Below, piece after piece: positions 21,714 through 32,300 of a stretch of 64,000 bases of DNA. The notes below the pieces were generated by a model, which worked only from the letters and a program-made list of their open reading frames with translations, was not told where the DNA came from and did no database searches. How positions within the stretch are numbered: position 1 is the first letter of the stretch; each line of letters begins with the position of its first letter. The position numbers and the translations under genes were made by a program. Source of the DNA: an uncultured Allobosea sp. (GTDB lineage: Bacteria; Pseudomonadota; Alphaproteobacteria; Rhizobiales; Beijerinckiaceae); contig NZ_CAMFKW010000020.1 of assembly GCF_945957345.1 (NCBI RefSeq), positions 1 through 64,000 of the forward strand, read 5' to 3'.

Positions 21714-24700
21714 ATGACCCTGCTTTCCCGTCTCGCGCTCGCCCTCTCGCTCACGCTCGTGGCAGTCCCCGCCTTCGCCCAGAAGGCCTATGTCCGCAAC
21801 GACCTGATGGCCGACGGCCAGCGCCTGGAAGAGCGCCTGAAGCGCGAAGTTGCCGCCGGCAACCGCTCGGCGGCGGACGCGATCCGCGCCGGCGAGATAG
21901 CGCTCGGCCGCGGCGATGCCCGCTCCGCCCTGCCCCAGGCCAATGCCGCGATTGTCGCCGATTCCGCCAATGCCGCCGGTTGGCGCCTGATGGCGCGCGC
22001 CGCCAACGCGATCGAGCCGCGCGACTATCGTGAGCGCTGGGAATTGCGCGAGCGTGCCGTCGCCGCCGCCTATCTCGCCTATCAGCGCTCGACCAATCGC
22101 AATGACGAGGCCGCCTCGCTGGGCGTGCTCGCCCGCACCTTCGAGAAGAACGAGCTCTGGCGCCCGGCGCTGACCACCTATCGCCTCAGCCTCGACCTCG
22201 CCGCCAATGCAGCCCTGCAAAGTTCCTACGAGAGCCTACGCGAAAAACGCGGCTTCCGCCTGATCTCCAACAAGACCGATTCCGACGCGGCTTCGCCCCG
22301 CGCCTGCTTCGAGTTCTCGGAGGCCCTGGCACGCGGCCGCATCGATTTCGCGCCCTATGTGGCGATTTCAGGCGGCAAGGGCGATTTCGCCGTCAGCGCC
22401 GAGGATCGCCAGATCTGCGTCGACGGCCTGAAGCACGGCGAGCGCTACGCCATCGTCATCCGCCAGGGCGTACCCTCGGCCATCCCCGACGAGACCCTCC
22501 TGAAATCGGCCGATTACGAGATTTATGTCCGCGACCGCACGCCCTCCGTGCGTTTCACCGGCAAGAATTACGTCCTGCCACGCACCGGCCAGCAGGGCAT
22601 TCCGGTCGTCTCGGTCAATTCCGGCAAGCTCGACCTCGAGGTCATGCGGATCGGCGACCGCAACCTGATCAACTCCGTCCATTCCGAGGATTTCCTTAGC
22701 CAGATCGGCTCCTATTCCGCCAAGCAGATCGCCAGCGACAAGGGCGAGACCGTCTGGACCGGCACGATGGACGTGAAGTCCGAGCTGAACCAGGACGTGA
22801 TCACCGCCTTCCCGGTCACCGAAGCGGTCGGCAGCCTGAAGCCCGGCGTCTACGTCATGTTCGCCAAGCCCTCGGGCGGCCCGGCGGCCGCGCCCGCTAG
22901 CGACGACGGCGATTCCTACGATGACGGCTCGACGCGGGCCACGCAGTGGTTCGTCGTCTCCGATCTCGGGCTGACCTCCTTCACCGGACCGGACGGCGTG
23001 CATGTGCTCGCCCGCTCGCTCGCCGACGCCAAGCCCATCGCCAATGCTGAATTGCGCCTGATCGCCCGCAACAACGAGGTGCTCGGCACGGCCAAGACCG
23101 ATGGCAACGGCTATGCCCGCTTCGATGCCGGCCTCGGCAAGGGCCAGGGCGGCAATGCGCCCGGACTTGTCACCGCCTCGCTCGCCGAGGATTATGGCTT
23201 CCTCGACCTCAAGCAGGCCGCCTTCGACCTCTCCGACCGCGGCGTCAAGGGCCGCGTCGCCCCCGCCGGGCTTGACGCCTATCTCTACACCGAGCGTGGC
23301 GTCTATCGCTCCGGTGAGACGGTCTATCTCACCTCGCTGCTGCGCGACGCCAAGGGCGCTGCCGTCACCGGCCTGCCGCTGACCATCGTGGTCAAGCGCC
23401 CTGACGGCGTCGAATATCGCCGCCGACAGGTCGAGGATCAAGGCGCGGGCGGGCGCGCCCACTCGATCCAGCTCGTCTCCGGCGCCGCGACCGGTACCTG
23501 GCGCGTCCTCGCCTATTCCGACCCGAAGGGCCAGGCGATCGGCGAGACCTCCTTCCTAGTCGAGGATTACGTGCCCGAGCGGCTGGAGCTGACGCTGACG
23601 CCGAAGGCGCCGCTGCTGCAGGCCGGTCAGCCGGCCGAGCTCGACGTCAACGCCCGCTATCTCTACGGCGCGCCGGGCTCCGAGCTCGACGTCACAGGAT
23701 CGATGACCATCCGCGCCGCCGATGCCAGCGCCATCCCCGGCTTCAAGGACTATCAAGTCGGCCTCACCGACGAGGCTTTCGAGCCTGTTCAGAGCGAGTT
23801 CGAGGAAAGCACGACGACCGACGCCGCCGGCAAGGCGACGATCTCCAATCCGGTCCAGCAGGCCGACACCAACCGCCCGCTCGAAGTCGAGATGACCGTG
23901 CGCGTCGGCGAGCCCGGCGGTCGCGCCATCGCCCGCTCGGTCACGCTGCCGATCGTGCCCAAGGGCGCTGCCATCGGCGTGAAGAAGCTGTTTCGCGACG
24001 GCGATCTCGGCAACGGCCAGACCGCAAATTTCGAAGTCATCATGGCGACCGGAGACGGCAAGCGCCTCGCCCGGCCCGGCGTGAAATGGGTGCTGTCGAA
24101 GGTCCGCCGCAACTATCAGTGGTTCTTCCAGGACGGCCGCTGGAACTACGAGGGCGTGAAGACCACCCGCCGCGTCGCCGACGGCGAGATCGCGGTCGCT
24201 GAGGCCGCCGGCGCCAAGATCGCTGCTCCCGTCGAATGGGGCAATTACCGGCTAGACGTGACCTCGGACGGCAACGAGGCGGCCGAGACCTCGGTCTCCT
24301 TCAGCGTCGGCTATGAGAGCGACAAGACGGCCGATACGCCGGATGTGCTCGATGTCGCGCTGGACAAGGCGTCCTATGCCGATGGCGAGAGCCTGCAGGT
24401 CCGCCTGTCCCCGCGCTTCGCCGGCAAGGCGACGCTCGCCGTCATCACCGATAAGGTCGCGGATATCCGCACCATCGATATCGCCGAGGGCGGCACCTCG
24501 GCCAGCATTCCCGTGAAGGCGGAATGGGGCGCCAGCGCCTATCTCGTCGTGCTCGCCCATCGCCCGATGGATGCCGCCGCCAAGCGCCTGTCCGGCCGCG
24601 CCATCGGCCTCTCCTGGTTCCAGATCGGCAAGGAGACGCGCACGCTGGCACTCGATCTCGGCGCGCCCAAGCTGGTGCGCCCGCTCACGACGCTGTCGCT

Positions 24701-26972
24701 CCCGGTCAAGGTCACCGGCATGAAGGCCGGCGAAGAGGCCTATGTCACGCTCGCTGCCGTCGATATCGGCATCCTCAACCTCACCCGCTACGAGAGCCCC
24801 GATCCCAGCAAGTTCTTCTTCGGCCAGCGCCAGCTCGGCCATGACCTGCGCGATCTCTACGGCTACCTGATCGACGGCATGCAGGGCACGCGCGGCGCGA
24901 TCCGCACCGGCGGCGACGCTGCACCGAAGATGGACGGCGAGAAGCCGACGCAGGAGCCGCTCGCCCGCTATTCCGGCGTGGTCAAGGTCGGGGCCGACGG
25001 CACGGCCAAGATCGATTTCGACCTGCCGGCCTTCAACGGCTCGGTCCGCGTCATGGGCGTCGCCTGGTCGGCCGGCCGCACCGGCCAGGCCAGCGCCGAC
25101 GTGATCGTGCGCGACCAGATCGTGGCGCAGGCCACGCTGCCGCGCTTCCTCGCCATCGGCGACCAGTCACGCTTCCATCTCCAGGTCGACAATGTCGAAG
25201 GTCCGGCCGGCGCCTATACCGTCGATCTCGACGTGAAGGGCCCGGTTCTGGTCGCCGCCGACGCCACCCGCCGCACGATGCAGATCGGCGCCGGCGCCAA
25301 GACGCAGATGACGATCCCGGTCACCGCCGCTGGCCTCGGCCGCGCCGAATTCGACGTGCGCGTCTCCGGCCCCAACGGCATCGGCACGGTGCAGAACCTT
25401 GCCGTGCGCGTGCAGCCCTCGGCCGCGACGATCGCGCGTCGCATCGTCCGCGCCATTCCCGGCAATGGCGGGGCGATCACCGTCTCCTCCGATCTGCTGG
25501 CCGATCTCGTGCCGAATTCCGGGCAGGTCTCGGTGACGGTCTCGCCCTTCGGCTCGCTCGACGTGCCCGCCCTCCTCAAGGCGCTCGACCGTTACCCCTA
25601 TGGCTGCACCGAACAGACCGTCTCGCGCGCTCTGCCGCTGCTGGCCGTGAACCAGCTCGCCTCGCTGGAGCAGCTCGCGCTCGACGACAAGGCCGACGAG
25701 CGCGTCGTCAATGCGATCGAGCGCGTGCTCGCCCGCCAGGGTGGCAACGGCTCCTTCGGCCTATGGGGTGTCGGCGGCGACGATCTCTGGCTCGACGCCT
25801 TCGTCACCGACTTCCTGACGCGGGCTCGCGAGAAGCAGTTCGCGGTGCCGCAGATCGCCTTCAACCTCGCGCTGGACCGCCTGCGCAACCAGGTCGTCAA
25901 CACCAGCGAGATCAATAAGGAAGAGGCCGCCGGCATCGCCTACGCGCTCTATGTGCTCGCCCGCAACGGACGGCCGGTGATGGGCGACCTGCGCTACCTC
26001 GCCGATAACAAGCTCGGCGATTTCGCGACGCCGCTGGCCCGCGCCCAGATCGGTGCCGCGCTCTCGGCGCTGGGCGATCGCGGCCGTGGCCGCGCGGCCT
26101 TCGGCAGCGCGCTAGGCCTGCTCCAGCAGGCGAGCGACGATGGCCTGTCGCGGCCCGATTACGGCTCCCGCCTGCGCGACGGCGCCGGCGTGCTCGCCCT
26201 GATCGCCGAGGCCAATGGCGAGCGCGCCGATATCAGCCGCGCCGTCTCGATCGTCGACGCCACCCGCAACAGCGCCCGCTACAACTACACATCGACGCAG
26301 GAGCAGATGTGGATGGTGCTGGCGGCGCAGGCCATGGCCAAGGACGCCGAGGGCATGACGCTGACGGTCGACGGTACGGCTCGCAAGGGTGCGCTCTACC
26401 GCACGCTCTCTGCCGAGGCGCTGGAGGCCAAGTCCCTGACCATCGCCAATCCGGGCGCCGGCAATGCTCAGGCGGTCATCACCGTCGCGGGTATCCCGAC
26501 CGCGCCGGAGCCGGCCTTGAACCAGGGTTTCGGGCTTGAGCGCGTCATCTACACGATGAAGGGTGAAAAGGCCGATCCGGCACGTCTGCGCCAGAACGAA
26601 CGCTATGTCGTGGCGCTGACCGTGACGGAGGCCGCGCCACGCTATGGCCGCCTGCTGCTGGTCGATCCGGTCCCGGCCGGGCTGGAGATCGAGAATGCCA
26701 ACCTGACGGAAGGCGCCTCGGTCGCAGGGCTCGACTGGCTGAAGCAGGAGGTCTCGCCGGTTCATACCGAGTCGCGTGACGACCGCTTCGTCGCGGCTTT
26801 CGAGCGCACAGGCTCGAAGAGCGACAAGCCCTCCTACACCGTCGCCTATATCGCCCGCGCCGTCTCGCCCGGCCGCTATGTCTCGCCCGCCGCCGTGATC
26901 GAGGACATGTACCGGCCGGATCGCTTCGGCCGAACGGGCTTCGGCGCGGTGGAGATCAGCTCGGCGCGGTGA
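21714..26972 (+). CDS. bacterial alpha-2-macroglobulin-like protein
   Basis: A very large (1752 residues) secreted or membrane-tethered macroglobulin, thought to trap proteases in the periplasm. A Sec leader (LLSRLALALSLTLVAVPAFAQ) is followed by a helical N-terminal extension, macroglobulin domains, the A2M segment (GSVRVMGVAWSAG) and the thioester loop YPYGCTEQT. The thioester Cys is residue 1298 and its partner Gln 1301, so the reactive bond should form. No lipobox is seen. The ATG at 21714 follows AAGAGGAC. The TGA overlaps the ATG of pbpC by one base, the classical A2M-PbpC pairing. Confidence 0.93.
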   Translation: MTLLSRLALALSLTLVAVPAFAQKAYVRNDLMADGQRLEERLKREVAAGNRSAADAIRAGEIALGRGDARSALPQANAAIVADSANAAGWRLMARAANAIEPRDYRERWELRERAVAAAYLAYQRSTNRNDEAASLGVLARTFEKNELWRPALTTYRLSLDLAANAALQSSYESLREKRGFRLISNKTDSDAASPRACFEFSEALARGRIDFAPYVAISGGKGDFAVSAEDRQICVDGLKHGERYAIVIRQGVPSAIPDETLLKSADYEIYVRDRTPSVRFTGKNYVLPRTGQQGIPVVSVNSGKLDLEVMRIGDRNLINSVHSEDFLSQIGSYSAKQIASDKGETVWTGTMDVKSELNQDVITAFPVTEAVGSLKPGVYVMFAKPSGGPAAAPASDDGDSYDDGSTRATQWFVVSDLGLTSFTGPDGVHVLARSLADAKPIANAELRLIARNNEVLGTAKTDGNGYARFDAGLGKGQGGNAPGLVTASLAEDYGFLDLKQAAFDLSDRGVKGRVAPAGLDAYLYTERGVYRSGETVYLTSLLRDAKGAAVTGLPLTIVVKRPDGVEYRRRQVEDQGAGGRAHSIQLVSGAATGTWRVLAYSDPKGQAIGETSFLVEDYVPERLELTLTPKAPLLQAGQPAELDVNARYLYGAPGSELDVTGSMTIRAADASAIPGFKDYQVGLTDEAFEPVQSEFEESTTTDAAGKATISNPVQQADTNRPLEVEMTVRVGEPGGRAIARSVTLPIVPKGAAIGVKKLFRDGDLGNGQTANFEVIMATGDGKRLARPGVKWVLSKVRRNYQWFFQDGRWNYEGVKTTRRVADGEIAVAEAAGAKIAAPVEWGNYRLDVTSDGNEAAETSVSFSVGYESDKTADTPDVLDVALDKASYADGESLQVRLSPRFAGKATLAVITDKVADIRTIDIAEGGTSASIPVKAEWGASAYLVVLAHRPMDAAAKRLSGRAIGLSWFQIGKETRTLALDLGAPKLVRPLTTLSLPVKVTGMKAGEEAYVTLAAVDIGILNLTRYESPDPSKFFFGQRQLGHDLRDLYGYLIDGMQGTRGAIRTGGDAAPKMDGEKPTQEPLARYSGVVKVGADGTAKIDFDLPAFNGSVRVMGVAWSAGRTGQASADVIVRDQIVAQATLPRFLAIGDQSRFHLQVDNVEGPAGAYTVDLDVKGPVLVAADATRRTMQIGAGAKTQMTIPVTAAGLGRAEFDVRVSGPNGIGTVQNLAVRVQPSAATIARRIVRAIPGNGGAITVSSDLLADLVPNSGQVSVTVSPFGSLDVPALLKALDRYPYGCTEQTVSRALPLLAVNQLASLEQLALDDKADERVVNAIERVLARQGGNGSFGLWGVGGDDLWLDAFVTDFLTRAREKQFAVPQIAFNLALDRLRNQVVNTSEINKEEAAGIAYALYVLARNGRPVMGDLRYLADNKLGDFATPLARAQIGAALSALGDRGRGRAAFGSALGLLQQASDDGLSRPDYGSRLRDGAGVLALIAEANGERADISRAVSIVDATRNSARYNYTSTQEQMWMVLAAQAMAKDAEGMTLTVDGTARKGALYRTLSAEALEAKSLTIANPGAGNAQAVITVAGIPTAPEPALNQGFGLERVIYTMKGEKADPARLRQNERYVVALTVTEAAPRYGRLLLVDPVPAGLEIENANLTEGASVAGLDWLKQEVSPVHTESRDDRFVAAFERTGSKSDKPSYTVAYIARAVSPGRYVSPAAVIEDMYRPDRFGRTGFGAVEISSAR

Positions 26973-29224
26973 TGAGCGCGCAGCGCGAAAAGACGAGCGC
27001 AACGGAGCCCCCTCTCCCCTCGAGGGAGAGGGATGGGGTGAGGGCCGGCGCGACGCTTGATCGTTTGCCGACCCGCCTAGCCGCCCTCATCCGTCAGCGC
27101 TTCGCGCTGCCACCTTCTCCCCCGAGGGGAGAAGGGAAGACTCCACGACGCTTTCGCAAACTGAAGATCGCTGCCGGCATCCTTGCCGTCTCGACGATCA
27201 CTGCGACAGCGGCCCTCACCCTCTACACGCGCTCGCTGCCGCCGCTCGACCTCGCGGCCGCGGCCGACCGCTCGACCGTTGTGCTCGACCGCGAGGGCAA
27301 GCTGCTGCGCCCCTTCCTCACCAGTGACGGGCGCTGGAAGCTCCCCGTCACATCAGAGGATGTCGATCCCCGCTATCTCGCTATGCTCAAGACCTTCGAG
27401 GACAAGCGCTTCGACCAACATCGCGGCATTGACCCGCTGGGCATCCTGCGCGCCGCCGGTCAGATGCTGCTGAACGGCCGCGTCGTCTCCGGCGGCTCGA
27501 CCCTGACCATGCAGGTCGCGCGCCTGCTCGAACCGCGCGAGGAGCGCACGCTCTCGGCCAAGCTGAGGCAGGCCGTGCGCGCAGTCGAACTGGAGCGACG
27601 CTTCGACAAGGCCGGTATTCTCGACCTTTACCTCACGCTCGCCCCCTTCGGCGGTAATCTCGAAGGCGTGCGCGCCGCGAGCTTCGCCTATTTCGGCAAG
27701 GAGCCGAAGCGGCTTTCGACCGCCGAGGCAGCTCTCCTCGTCGCCCTGCCGCAATCGCCCGAGACGCGCCGGCCGGACCGCTTCGTCGAAGCCGCCCGAA
27801 AGGCGCGCGAACGGGTGCTGGAGCGGGTCGAGCAGGCGGGCTTAGCCACCCGTGACGAGGTCGCCGCCGCCCGTAACGAGCCGATCCCGACCGCGCGCCG
27901 CCCCTTCCCGAATCTCAGCCCCCATATCGCCGAGCAGGCGGTGGCGGAGGCTCCGGCCGAGCGCGTCCAGAAGCTTTCGCTCGATGCACGCCTGCAAACC
28001 GCTCTCGAAGGCCTCGCGCGCGAACGTAGCCTCGGCCTTGCCCCCCAGGTCTCGATCGCGATCCTCGCCGTCGACAACGAAACCGGCGAGATCCGCGCCT
28101 CGGTCGGCGGCGTCGATTACTTCGCGGCGGAACGCGCCGGTGCGCTCGATCTGACGCGGGCGTTGCGCTCGCCGGGCTCGGCGCTGAAACCCTTCATCTA
28201 CGCGCTCGCCTTCGACAACGGCATCGCCCATCCCGAGACGATGCTGGAGGACCGGCCAGCCCGCTACGGCATCTACATTCCCGAAAATTTCGACATGACC
28301 TTCCAGGGCATGGTCAGCGCCCGCAAGGCCCTGCAGCTCTCGCTCAACGTGCCGGCGGTGGAGCTGCTTTCGGCGCTCGGCCCGCAGCGCTTCCTCTCGC
28401 GGCTGCGCGATGCCGGTGTCGCCATCGCCATGCCCAAGGACAGCGGCGCGCCCGGCCTCGCCGTCGGTCTCGGCGGCCTCGGCATCACCTTGCAGGACCT
28501 TACCCGCGCCTATGTCGGGCTCGCCCGCGGTGGCGAGATGCTGCCGCTGCGCTTCCGCCAACAGGCGGCGCAAACCGGTCCGGCTCCGCGCCTCGTCGAT
28601 CCCGTCGCGGCCTGGTATGTCGCCGATACCTTGCTCGGCGCGCCGCCGCCACTCAATGCCGTGCCCGGCCGCATCGCCTACAAGACCGGTACCTCCTATG
28701 GCTATCGCGATGCCTGGGCCGTCGGCTTCGACCGCAAGCATACGATCGGCGTCTGGGTCGGCCGCGCCGATAACGGCGCCGTGCCCGGACTGGTCGGGCG
28801 CACGGTGGCGGCGCCGATCCTGTTCGACGCCTTCGCCCGGCTCGGCATCGATCAGCGCCCCTTCCCGCAGCCGGCGGACGCGATCGTCGCCAGTACCGGC
28901 CATCTGCCGCCGCCGCTGCGACATCTCCGGCAGGACGTGCCCAAGACCGTAACGGCGATGTCGACGCCGACGCTGAAGCTCGCGTTCCCGCCGGACGGCG
29001 CTCGCATCGACCTCTCCACCGCCGCGCTCGACGGCAATGCCCGGCTCAACCTCAAGGCGGCCGGCGGCTCGCCGCCCTATACCTGGCTGGTCGACGGCAC
29101 GCCGGTGACCGAGCCGCAGCGCCGCCGCGAGACGCAATGGCAGCCGCCCGGGAAGGGCTTCATGCGGATTTCGGTGATCGACGCGACTGGGGCGAGCGAA
29201 AGCGTCTCGGTGAGATTGCAGTAG
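26972..29224 (+). CDS. pbpC: penicillin-binding protein 1C
   Basis: A bifunctional peptidoglycan synthase: N-terminal TM (about 64-84), transglycosylase domain (EDKRFDQHRGIDPLGILRA, GGSTLTMQVARLL), transpeptidase domain with SxxK (SPGSALKPFIYAL), SLN (LQLSLNVPAVE) and KTG (AYKTGTSYGYRDAW), and a C-terminal BiPBP_C beta domain. It is coupled to the macroglobulin gene by TGATG; a GTG one codon earlier is also possible. Residues about 13-54 are encoded by a palindromic repeat, and no standard start lies downstream of it before the TM segment. The 750-residue length is normal for PBP1C. Confidence 0.94.
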   Translation: MSAQREKTSATEPPLPSRERDGVRAGATLDRLPTRLAALIRQRFALPPSPPRGEGKTPRRFRKLKIAAGILAVSTITATAALTLYTRSLPPLDLAAAADRSTVVLDREGKLLRPFLTSDGRWKLPVTSEDVDPRYLAMLKTFEDKRFDQHRGIDPLGILRAAGQMLLNGRVVSGGSTLTMQVARLLEPREERTLSAKLRQAVRAVELERRFDKAGILDLYLTLAPFGGNLEGVRAASFAYFGKEPKRLSTAEAALLVALPQSPETRRPDRFVEAARKARERVLERVEQAGLATRDEVAAARNEPIPTARRPFPNLSPHIAEQAVAEAPAERVQKLSLDARLQTALEGLARERSLGLAPQVSIAILAVDNETGEIRASVGGVDYFAAERAGALDLTRALRSPGSALKPFIYALAFDNGIAHPETMLEDRPARYGIYIPENFDMTFQGMVSARKALQLSLNVPAVELLSALGPQRFLSRLRDAGVAIAMPKDSGAPGLAVGLGGLGITLQDLTRAYVGLARGGEMLPLRFRQQAAQTGPAPRLVDPVAAWYVADTLLGAPPPLNAVPGRIAYKTGTSYGYRDAWAVGFDRKHTIGVWVGRADNGAVPGLVGRTVAAPILFDAFARLGIDQRPFPQPADAIVASTGHLPPPLRHLRQDVPKTVTAMSTPTLKLAFPPDGARIDLSTAALDGNARLNLKAAGGSPPYTWLVDGTPVTEPQRRRETQWQPPGKGFMRISVIDATGASESVSVRLQ
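27010..27135. repeat. RIME-like double-hairpin repeat inside the pbpC reading frame
   Basis: Two perfect hairpins, CCCTCTCCC/GGGAGAGGG (27010-27032) and CCTTCTCCCC/GGGGAGAAGG (27113-27135), bracket a long-range pairing of GGGTGAGGGC (27036-27045) with GCCCTCATCC (27083-27092). This is the layout of the rhizobial intergenic mosaic type of repeat. Here it is 126 bp, exactly 42 codons, and stays open in the pbpC frame. Confidence 0.8.
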
Positions 29225-29240
29225 CGCTGCTTCCCCCTGT

Positions 29241-29388
29241 CCGCTGTGTCATCCCGCACGCGCTGCGGCACGTCAGTGCTGTTGCGCAGATGCGGGACCG
29301 CATGACGATAAGGCGCCTTTTCCTGAGAACGGTCCCGTGTCGGCGCAGCGGCACTGACGTGCCGCAGCGCGCACGGGATGACAGCGGG
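29241..29388. repeat. 148-bp near-perfect hairpin between convergent genes
   Basis: Left arm 29241-29300 and right arm 29330-29388 are reverse complements over about 60 bases with few mismatches, around a 29-base spacer. Key blocks are TCATCCCG/CGGGATGA at the base, CGCTGCGGCACGTCAGTGC in the middle and GGGACCG/CGGTCCC at the tip. It starts 17 bases after the pbpC stop and ends 7 bases before the RND pump stop, so it probably ends transcription from both sides. It looks like another dispersed repeat family, but this is its only copy here. Confidence 0.85.
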
Positions 29389-29394
29389 TGATCC

Positions 29395-32300
29395 TTACTC
29401 CGCCGGCGCCGGATGCGCTCCATGGGCATCATGCGCCTCGTCATGCGCGCCATGGCGCGAGCCATGAACCTTGCGGGCGAGGTAGCTGTAGGCGACCGGC
29501 ACCACATAGAGCGTCAGCAGCGTGCCGAAGGTCATGCCGCCGACGATGACCCAGCCGATCTGCGAACGGCTCTCCGCGCCGGCACCATGCGCGATGGCCA
29601 GCGGCACGGCGCCGAGCACCATGGCGCCGGTCGTCATCAGGATGGGCCGCAGGCGCAGTTCCGCCGCCTCGACGAGGGCGTCGATCATCTCGCGGCCCTC
29701 CTCGCGCAACTGGTTGGTGAACTCCAGGATCAGGATGCCGTGCTTGGTGATGAGGCCGACCAGCGTGATCAGGCCGATCTGGCTGTACACGTTCATCGTC
29801 CCGCCCGTGTAATAGAGCGCGGCCAGCGCGCCGGTGAGCGAGAGCGGCACCGAGACCATGATCACGATCGGGTCGACGAAGCTCTCGAACTGCGCCGCCA
29901 GCACCAGATAGATGAAGCCCAGCGCCAGCAGGAAGACGACGAAGATGCTCGCGCCCGACTGCTTGAACTCGCGGCTCTGGCCGGAATAGTCGATCTGCAC
30001 GGTGTTCGGCAGCACGCGCTGCGCGCCCTCCTCCAGCACCTTGAGCGCGTCGCCGAGCGAATAGCCCGGTGCGGGAATCGCGGTGATCGTCGCCGAGCGA
30101 AGCTGGTTGAAGCGGACGAGCTCCTTCGGCGCCACCGTCTCTTCGACCTGGACCAGGCTGGAAAGCTGGACCACGGCGCCGCCGCGCCCCATCAGGTAGA
30201 TCGATTGCAGCGCCTGCGGCGTGTTGCGCTCGGCACCCTCCACCTGCAGCACGACGTCGTACTGCTTGCTGTTCATGTTGAAGCGGGTCACCTGCCGGCC
30301 GCCGAGCAGGGTCTCCATGGTGCGGCCGATGATGTCGACATTGACGCCGAGATCGGCCGCGCGCTGCCGGTCGATCGAGACCTTGATCTGCGGCTTGTCG
30401 AGAATGAGGTTGCTCTCGACATTGGTCAGGATCGGCGAGTTCGCGACCTCTGCCATCAGTTGGTCGACATAGGACTTGATCTGGGCGTAGGGCTCCGACG
30501 AGCGCAGCACGAACTCGACCGGCTTGCTGGTCGCCTGGCCCTGGCCGAGCGAGGCCGGATTGGTGGCGAACAGGCGGATACCCGGAATCTGCGACAGCCC
30601 CCGATTGATCTCCGCGACGAGATCCTGCTGTTTGCGGTGCCGCTCCTCCCACGGCTTCAGGCGGGCCATGGCGATGGCGCGCGTCACGTCGGGGAAGCCG
30701 GTGATGACGAGATAGGTCTCGACCTCGGGAATCTTCCTGAAATACGCCTCGACCTGGCGCGCGTAATCGGCCGTGAAGCTGATCGTAGCGCCCTCGGGCG
30801 CAACGCCGATCACATTGATCGTGCCGCGATCCTCGACAGGCGACAATTCCGCCCGCAGGCTCGTGAAGAAGAAATAGCCGCCGCCCGCGACGCAGAGCGC
30901 CAGCAGGACGATGAGCGGCCGCACCGACAGGGCCGCGCGCAACGAGGCCTTGTAGCCGCGCGACAACGCGTTGAAGCCGCCCTCCAGTACATTGTAGAGC
31001 CAGTTATGCTTCTCGTGATGGCGCAGGAGCTTGGCGCACATCATAGGCGTCAGCGTCAGCGCGACGAAGCCCGAGACCAGCACCGCGCCGGCTAGCGTCA
31101 GCGCGAACTCGATGAAGAGCTTGCCGGTGCGCCCCGTCGAGAACGCCATCGGCGCATAGACGGCGACCAGCGTCAGCGTCATCGCCACCACCGCGAAGGC
31201 GATCTCGTTGATGCCACGGATCGCCGCGGGCGTCGGCTTCATGCCGTCCTCGATATGACGGTGCACGTTCTCCAGCACGACGATGGCGTCGTCGACGACG
31301 AGGCCGATGGCGAGCACCATCGAGAGCAGCGTTAGCGTGTTCACGGTGAAACCGAACGCATACATCAGCGCGAAGGAGCCGATCAGCGAGACGGGAATCG
31401 TCACCAGCGGGATCAGGGTCGCGCGGGCCGAGCGCAGGAAGATGAAGATGATCAGCACGACCAGAACGATCGCCTCGAGGATCGTCTGGAAAACCGCCTT
31501 GATCGAGCGGTCGATGAAGACCGAGCTGTCATAGGACTTGGCGAGCGACATGCCTTGCGGCAGGTCCTCGATGATGCCGGGCAGCGCCTCCTCGATTCCG
31601 GCCGAGACGTCGAGCGGGTTCGCCGTCGCCTGCTTGACGATGCCGATCGTCACCGAAGGCGTACCCCTGAACCAGGCGGCGTTGCGCTCCTCGCGGGCAC
31701 CGAGTTCGACCTTGGCGATGTCCTTGACCTTGACCGGGAAGCCGTTGGCGTCCTTGACGACGATCTCGCGGAATTCAGCCGGCGTGGTCATGCTGGTCTG
31801 CGAGAGCACAGTGAATTCGCGGTCGTTGCTCTCGATGCGGCCCGACGGAATCTCGATATTCTGCGACCGGACCGCAGCCTCCACTTCCTGGACGCTGACA
31901 TTGTAGGCCGACATGCGGGCGCGATCGAGCCAGATGCGCATCGCATACTGACGCTGGCCGAGAATGCGGACCTCCGCCACGCCGGTAACGTTCTGCACGC
32001 GGTCGGAAATGAAGCGGTCGGCGAAATCGGTGAGTTCCAGCGGTCCGTGCCGCGAGCTGGTGAGGGAGAGGTAGAGGATCGGCTGCGAGTCCGCCTCGAC
32101 CTTGGCGATGACCGGCTCGTCGATTTCGTCCGGCATGCGGCTGCGCACGCGGCTGACACGGTCGCGCACGTCGGAGGCCGCGACGTCGGGATCGACATCC
32201 GGACGGAAGCGCACCTGGATGAAGCTGCGCTCCTGGCGGCTGGTCGAGGACAGGATTTCGATGCCCTCGATGCCGGCGATCGAGTTCTCCAGGATCTGCG

